A stretch of DNA of 64,000 nt from positions 32,892 through 96,891 of the forward strand of contig NZ_JACJRT010000015.1 in the NCBI RefSeq assembly GCF_014697415.1, written 5' to 3'. The number at the start of each line of letters is the position of its first letter. Within the stretch, counting starts at the first letter, position 1. The position numbers and the translations under genes are program-made. This document shows positions 61,116-64,000 of this stretch, in pieces. Source of the DNA: Cyanobium sp. FACHB-13342. Its GTDB lineage: Bacteria > Cyanobacteriota > Cyanobacteriia > PCC-6307 > Cyanobiaceae. The notes beneath the pieces were generated by a model. The model saw nothing but the letters and a program-made list of their open reading frames with translations, ran no database searches and was not told where the DNA came from.

Positions 61116-62662
61116 CCGCGCTTTTCCAGGCTGGGCACCAGGGCGAAGGCGGCGATCAGGCCAAACAGCATGATCAGCAGGGCCGGGGCCATCGCGGCTC
61201 CCACCCGCTCATCACTGGCGTACTGGAACACCCGCACCGCCAGGGTGTCGAAATCGAAGGGACGTAGCGCCAGGGTGATCGGCAGCTCCTTCACCACATC
61301 CACAAACACCAGCAGGGAGCCCACCAACAGGGGGCCTCGCAGCAGCGGCAGGTGAATGCGGCGCAGCACCCCTTGCCAATCGCAACCCAGGCTGGTGGCC
61401 GTTTCGTCGATGCTTGGTGGGATCCGCTCCAGGGCGGCATCGAGCCCCTGTTTGGACACGGCGATGAAGCGATCGCCATAGCCCCAGAGCAGCAGCAGCA
61501 CTGGGCTGAATCCCAGCGGGGCCCCTAACAGGATCAGTCCCAGCGCCAGCACGCTGCCGGGAATGGCGTAGCCGAGCCCGGCCAGGAAGCTCAGTTGGCG
61601 CACCAGTGGTTGGGGGCTCCAGCGTCGGGAGATGGCCAGAAGCAGGGCCCCCAGGCCAGTGACGGCGGTGGCCAACAGGGCCAGTCCCAGGCTGCGGCTG
61701 GCCAGTTGGCCGAGTTCCACCATGGATTCGGCCTCCAGCCCCTGCCAGCCCGCCTGGATCCAGAGCAGGGGAATCGCCACCGCGCCCAGTGGTGGAAGGG
61801 CACAAAGGAGTTGGGCGAGCGTCGCGCGCCAGCCGGTCAGGGGCCAGACGTGCCCCCCCCCGCGACTGCCCTCGAGATTCCAGCGGCGGCTGCGTTGGCG
61901 CAGCAGGCGCTCGCTGGCGATCAGCACGGCCACGATCGCCAGGGCCACCAGCGAGAGCAGGGCCGCACCCTGGGGATCGCCATCCACCTGCCAGCGGTCC
62001 AGGATTCCAGCCGAGAGGCTGGGTACCCCCAGCAGGCGGACGGCCCCCAATTCATTCACCACCTCCATGGCGCTGAGGGCAACGCCGGCCCCGATCGAGG
62101 GCAAGGCGATCGGCAGGGCCACCCGGAAGAAGCTGCTCCAGGGGCCCACCCCAAGGCTGCGGCTGGCTTCCAGGAGCCGCCGGCCACTCACGGAGAAGCT
62201 TTCGGTGCTCAGCAGAAACACATAGCTGTAATTGGCCAGGGTGAGCAGCACAATCGCCCACCCCAGGCCGTGGATGCGCAGGCCTCGATGGCTGGCCCAA
62301 TCGATCAGGCTGGCGGCCAGCAGGTAGGCCGGAAACGCCATCGGCACCAGCTGGGCAATGCGCAGCCAGCGGCGGCCTGGGAAGCGGCAGACCGCCGTGA
62401 GCCAGCCAATCGCCGTGCCCAACACGGCGCCGAGCAGCCCTTCGCCGGCCACCAGCAGCAGGGTGCCCCGCACCTGGCGAGCCCCATCGAATCCCAGCCC
62501 CAGTGGTGCGTCACCCCCGCCGACCAGGGCGTCCTTCAGCAGGGTGAGCAGGGGCAGCAGGGCGAGTCCGCATGCCACCAGCACGGCCACCACAAGTCCG
62601 CTGCGGCTGTTGGCGCCCAACGGACGATCGGATGGCGCGCCTAGGGGCGTGGAGGGTGTCAA
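61112..62662 (-). CDS. futB: iron(III) ABC transporter permease, FutB/FbpB type
   Basis: A 516-residue permease with about twelve hydrophobic segments in two homologous halves, as in FbpB/AfuB/FutB. Each half has an EAA-like cytoplasmic loop (EASRSLGVGPWSSFFRVALPIALP and DETATSLGCDWQGVLRRIHLPLL). It moves Fe(III) delivered by the binding protein encoded just upstream. The ATP-binding subunit is not in the window. It is convergent with the small Cys-rich gene. Confidence 0.9.
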   Translation of the reverse strand: MTPSTPLGAPSDRPLGANSRSGLVVAVLVACGLALLPLLTLLKDALVGGGDAPLGLGFDGARQVRGTLLLVAGEGLLGAVLGTAIGWLTAVCRFPGRRWLRIAQLVPMAFPAYLLAASLIDWASHRGLRIHGLGWAIVLLTLANYSYVFLLSTESFSVSGRRLLEASRSLGVGPWSSFFRVALPIALPSIGAGVALSAMEVVNELGAVRLLGVPSLSAGILDRWQVDGDPQGAALLSLVALAIVAVLIASERLLRQRSRRWNLEGSRGGGHVWPLTGWRATLAQLLCALPPLGAVAIPLLWIQAGWQGLEAESMVELGQLASRSLGLALLATAVTGLGALLLAISRRWSPQPLVRQLSFLAGLGYAIPGSVLALGLILLGAPLGFSPVLLLLWGYGDRFIAVSKQGLDAALERIPPSIDETATSLGCDWQGVLRRIHLPLLRGPLLVGSLLVFVDVVKELPITLALRPFDFDTLAVRVFQYASDERVGAAMAPALLIMLFGLIAAFALVPSLEKRG

Positions 62663-62677
62663 CGCTTGACGCGCTCG

Positions 62678-63709
62678 CTACTCCCAGCCAGCCTCGCTCA
62701 TCAATTGCACGGCCTCGCGGTTGCGCCGCCCCATCTGCTCGATCGACACCGGGGTGGCCTTGAAGGTGCCGAACGCCTTGAGGGTGGGGTTGTTGCCCCA
62801 GCCCTTGAGGGGGTACTCGTTGTTGGCGGCGGCAAAGCCTTCGCCGGAGCTGGGCGAGGCCAGGAATTCCAGCAGACGGCGCGCGGCTTCCGGATTCCGG
62901 GAGCTGCGGGTGACACCGCCGGCTGTCACGTTGACGTGGGTGGGGTTGGGCCACACCACGCGCACCTTTTTGGCGGTGGCCCGGTCGGCTGCGTTATCGC
63001 CGCTCAGCAGCCTGGCCAGGTAGTACTGGTTGGCGATGGTGGCGCCGCATTGGCCCTGTCCCACGGCGCGCACCATGGTGGTGTCTGAGGTGAAGAAGGG
63101 GTCTTTCCTATTGGCAACCACCCCGCGGACCCATTGCCGTGTCGCCGTGGCCCCGCGACGAACCAGTTCATCGGCCACCAGCGATTGGTTGTAGACGCTG
63201 GCCCGGTTGCGCAGACAGAGCTTGCCCTTGAGCGCGGGCTTGGTGAGATCGGCGTAGGTGCGGATCATGTTGGGGTTCACCTGGGCTGGGTTGACCATCA
63301 CCGGTCGGGCGCGGCGGGTCAGGCCATACCAGCGCCCTCCCGGGTCCCGCAGGCTGGCCGGCACGTCCTTGTTCAGCTCGGCTGAGGAGATCGATTGGAA
63401 GAGGTTGTCCTGCTGGGCTCGATAGATCCGCGCCGCATCCACCAACACCAGCAGGTCGGCCTTGCTCTTGGGCCCTTCGCTCTTGAGACGCTGAATCAGT
63501 TCATCATCCTTGCCTTCCAGCAGGTTCACCTTGATGCCCGTGCGGCGGGTGAAGTCGCGGTAGAGCAGTTTGTCGGTGTTGTAGTGGCGTCCTGAGTAGA
63601 CATTCACCTCCTGGACGCTGTTCTGGGCGAGGGATGCCGCCCCGATGGCGCCCGCCAGGCAGGTGGTGGCCAGCGCTGTGGTGGCAACGGCCGTGAGCTT
63701 GCAACGCAT
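62678..63709 (-). CDS. idiA: iron(III)-binding periplasmic protein, IdiA/FutA type
   Basis: A 343-residue binding protein with a signal peptide (residues 1-28 region, ending LAQN-like). Iron-site tyrosines are expected in NVYSGRHYNTDKL and in the ATIANQYYLARLL Tyr-Tyr pair. This pattern is characteristic of FutA/IdiA. In cyanobacteria such proteins also guard photosystem II under iron shortage. The ATG at 63709 is preferred to a longer upstream frame. It is followed by the permease gene 15 bases on. Confidence 0.92.
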   Translation of the reverse strand: MRCKLTAVATTALATTCLAGAIGAASLAQNSVQEVNVYSGRHYNTDKLLYRDFTRRTGIKVNLLEGKDDELIQRLKSEGPKSKADLLVLVDAARIYRAQQDNLFQSISSAELNKDVPASLRDPGGRWYGLTRRARPVMVNPAQVNPNMIRTYADLTKPALKGKLCLRNRASVYNQSLVADELVRRGATATRQWVRGVVANRKDPFFTSDTTMVRAVGQGQCGATIANQYYLARLLSGDNAADRATAKKVRVVWPNPTHVNVTAGGVTRSSRNPEAARRLLEFLASPSSGEGFAAANNEYPLKGWGNNPTLKAFGTFKATPVSIEQMGRRNREAVQLMSEAGWE

Positions 63710-63793
63710 GGGAACCAATCTGAGTGGGGTGAACGGGGGCGTTGCTGAATCCTGTCGGATGGCGGCGGCGGCGCCCGTAATGAATGCGAGGAA

Positions 63794-63817
63794 CCGGCGT
63801 AGCAATTGCTACGCCGG
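63794..63817. terminator. 24-base perfect palindrome between porin and idiA
   Basis: CCGGCGTAGC-AATT-GCTACGCCGG is a perfect inverted repeat 17 bases after the porin stop. As RNA it would form a strong hairpin. No clear U-run follows on the minus strand, so it may be a weak terminator, an RNA-stabilising hairpin or an operator. Confidence 0.5.
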
Positions 63818-63833
63818 AGGGGTCAGGCCGCGC

Positions 63834-64000
63834 TCAGAAGCGGAACTGGGTCTGGATGACGCCACCCCAGAGGTCTTTGTCGTTGAACTGGTTGGAGCTG
63901 TTGGTGATGTAGAAGAGGCCCGGGGTGATCGAGATGTTGTCCGTCACCTGGAACTTGTAGAAGAGCTCCAGCGAGAGGGGATCGTCGATGCCAGCACCGG
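63834..64000 (-). CDS. porin C-terminus (OprB/iron-uptake-porin-like; truncated by window edge)
   Basis: Only the last 55 residues are visible. They contain DDPLSLELFYKFQVTDNISI and end in DLWGGVIQTQFRF, strand-like segments with a terminal aromatic residue. This resembles the C-terminus of cyanobacterial carbohydrate-selective (OprB/SLH) porins, some of which take up iron. It reads in the same direction as idiA. Confidence 0.75.
   Translation of the reverse strand, partial: GAGIDDPLSLELFYKFQVTDNISITPGLFYITNSSNQFNDKDLWGGVIQTQFRF

Overview
The window is a dense, GC-rich chromosome segment with almost no non-coding DNA. Many neighbouring genes share the ATGA or TGATG stop/start overlap typical of operons. 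The gene content points to a unicellular cyanobacterium of the Synechococcus/Cyanobium group: a cyanobacterial alternative terminal oxidase, glutamate-1-semialdehyde aminotransferase, GlcD-type glycolate dehydrogenase, an IdiA/FutA-type iron-binding protein with a Crp-type regulator nearby, Nif11 proteins and several cyanobacterial conserved proteins. The genus is an inference. I saw no tRNA, rRNA, CRISPR array, insertion sequence or prophage.

Layout. 1-10064: the end of a DRTGG-domain protein, a DprA-like protein, a MAPEG protein, a glutaminase with a TerB-like tail, YajQ, then a tight 5-oxoprolinase/gamma-glutamyltransferase pair and an HdeD-like protein. This suggests turnover of gamma-glutamyl compounds. 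10191-14514: two DUF2231 membrane proteins and a three-subunit haem-copper oxidase whose subunit II has lost the CuA ligands, i.e. an ARTO-type quinol oxidase. 14545-27248: a sugar-related block with two GMC oxidoreductases (one with substituted active-site residues), a GH63-like glucosidase, DoxX, a glycogen debranching enzyme, VOC, GlcG-like and Nif11 proteins, a gluconolactonase-like lactonase, a cupin and an SDR. 27293-30436: a tandem pair of K+-channel-like proteins, one without the selectivity filter, then an NDH-2 type dehydrogenase and a second Nif11 protein.

30441-39588 (minus strand): an MFS transporter, trpF and a complete branched-chain/neutral amino acid ABC transporter with two tandem binding proteins, preceded by hemL. 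39685-53261: glcD, xthA, a TPR protein, an M41-like protease domain without ATPase, larC, a flippase-like protein, a Coq4-like protein, arsM, a secreted HExxH protein, a 2-hydroxyacid dehydrogenase, a Fur-family regulator and small membrane proteins. 53440-55917: a sulfatase with its formylglycine-generating enzyme. 55926-58975: mscL, an outer-membrane barrel and two secreted proteins, one with glycine-rich and Arg/Asn/Asp repeats.

59300-64000 looks like an iron island: a cysteine-rich Crp/Fnr regulator behind two Fur-box-like sequences, a ferritin, an overlooked 46-residue Cys/Lys-rich protein, an iron(III) ABC permease and binding protein, and the end of a porin.

The main ideas to follow up are: (i) a periplasmic or membrane sugar-oxidation module next to a quinol oxidase; (ii) paired normal/degenerate paralogues (GMC proteins, K+ channels); (iii) the iron island with its small Cys-rich protein.
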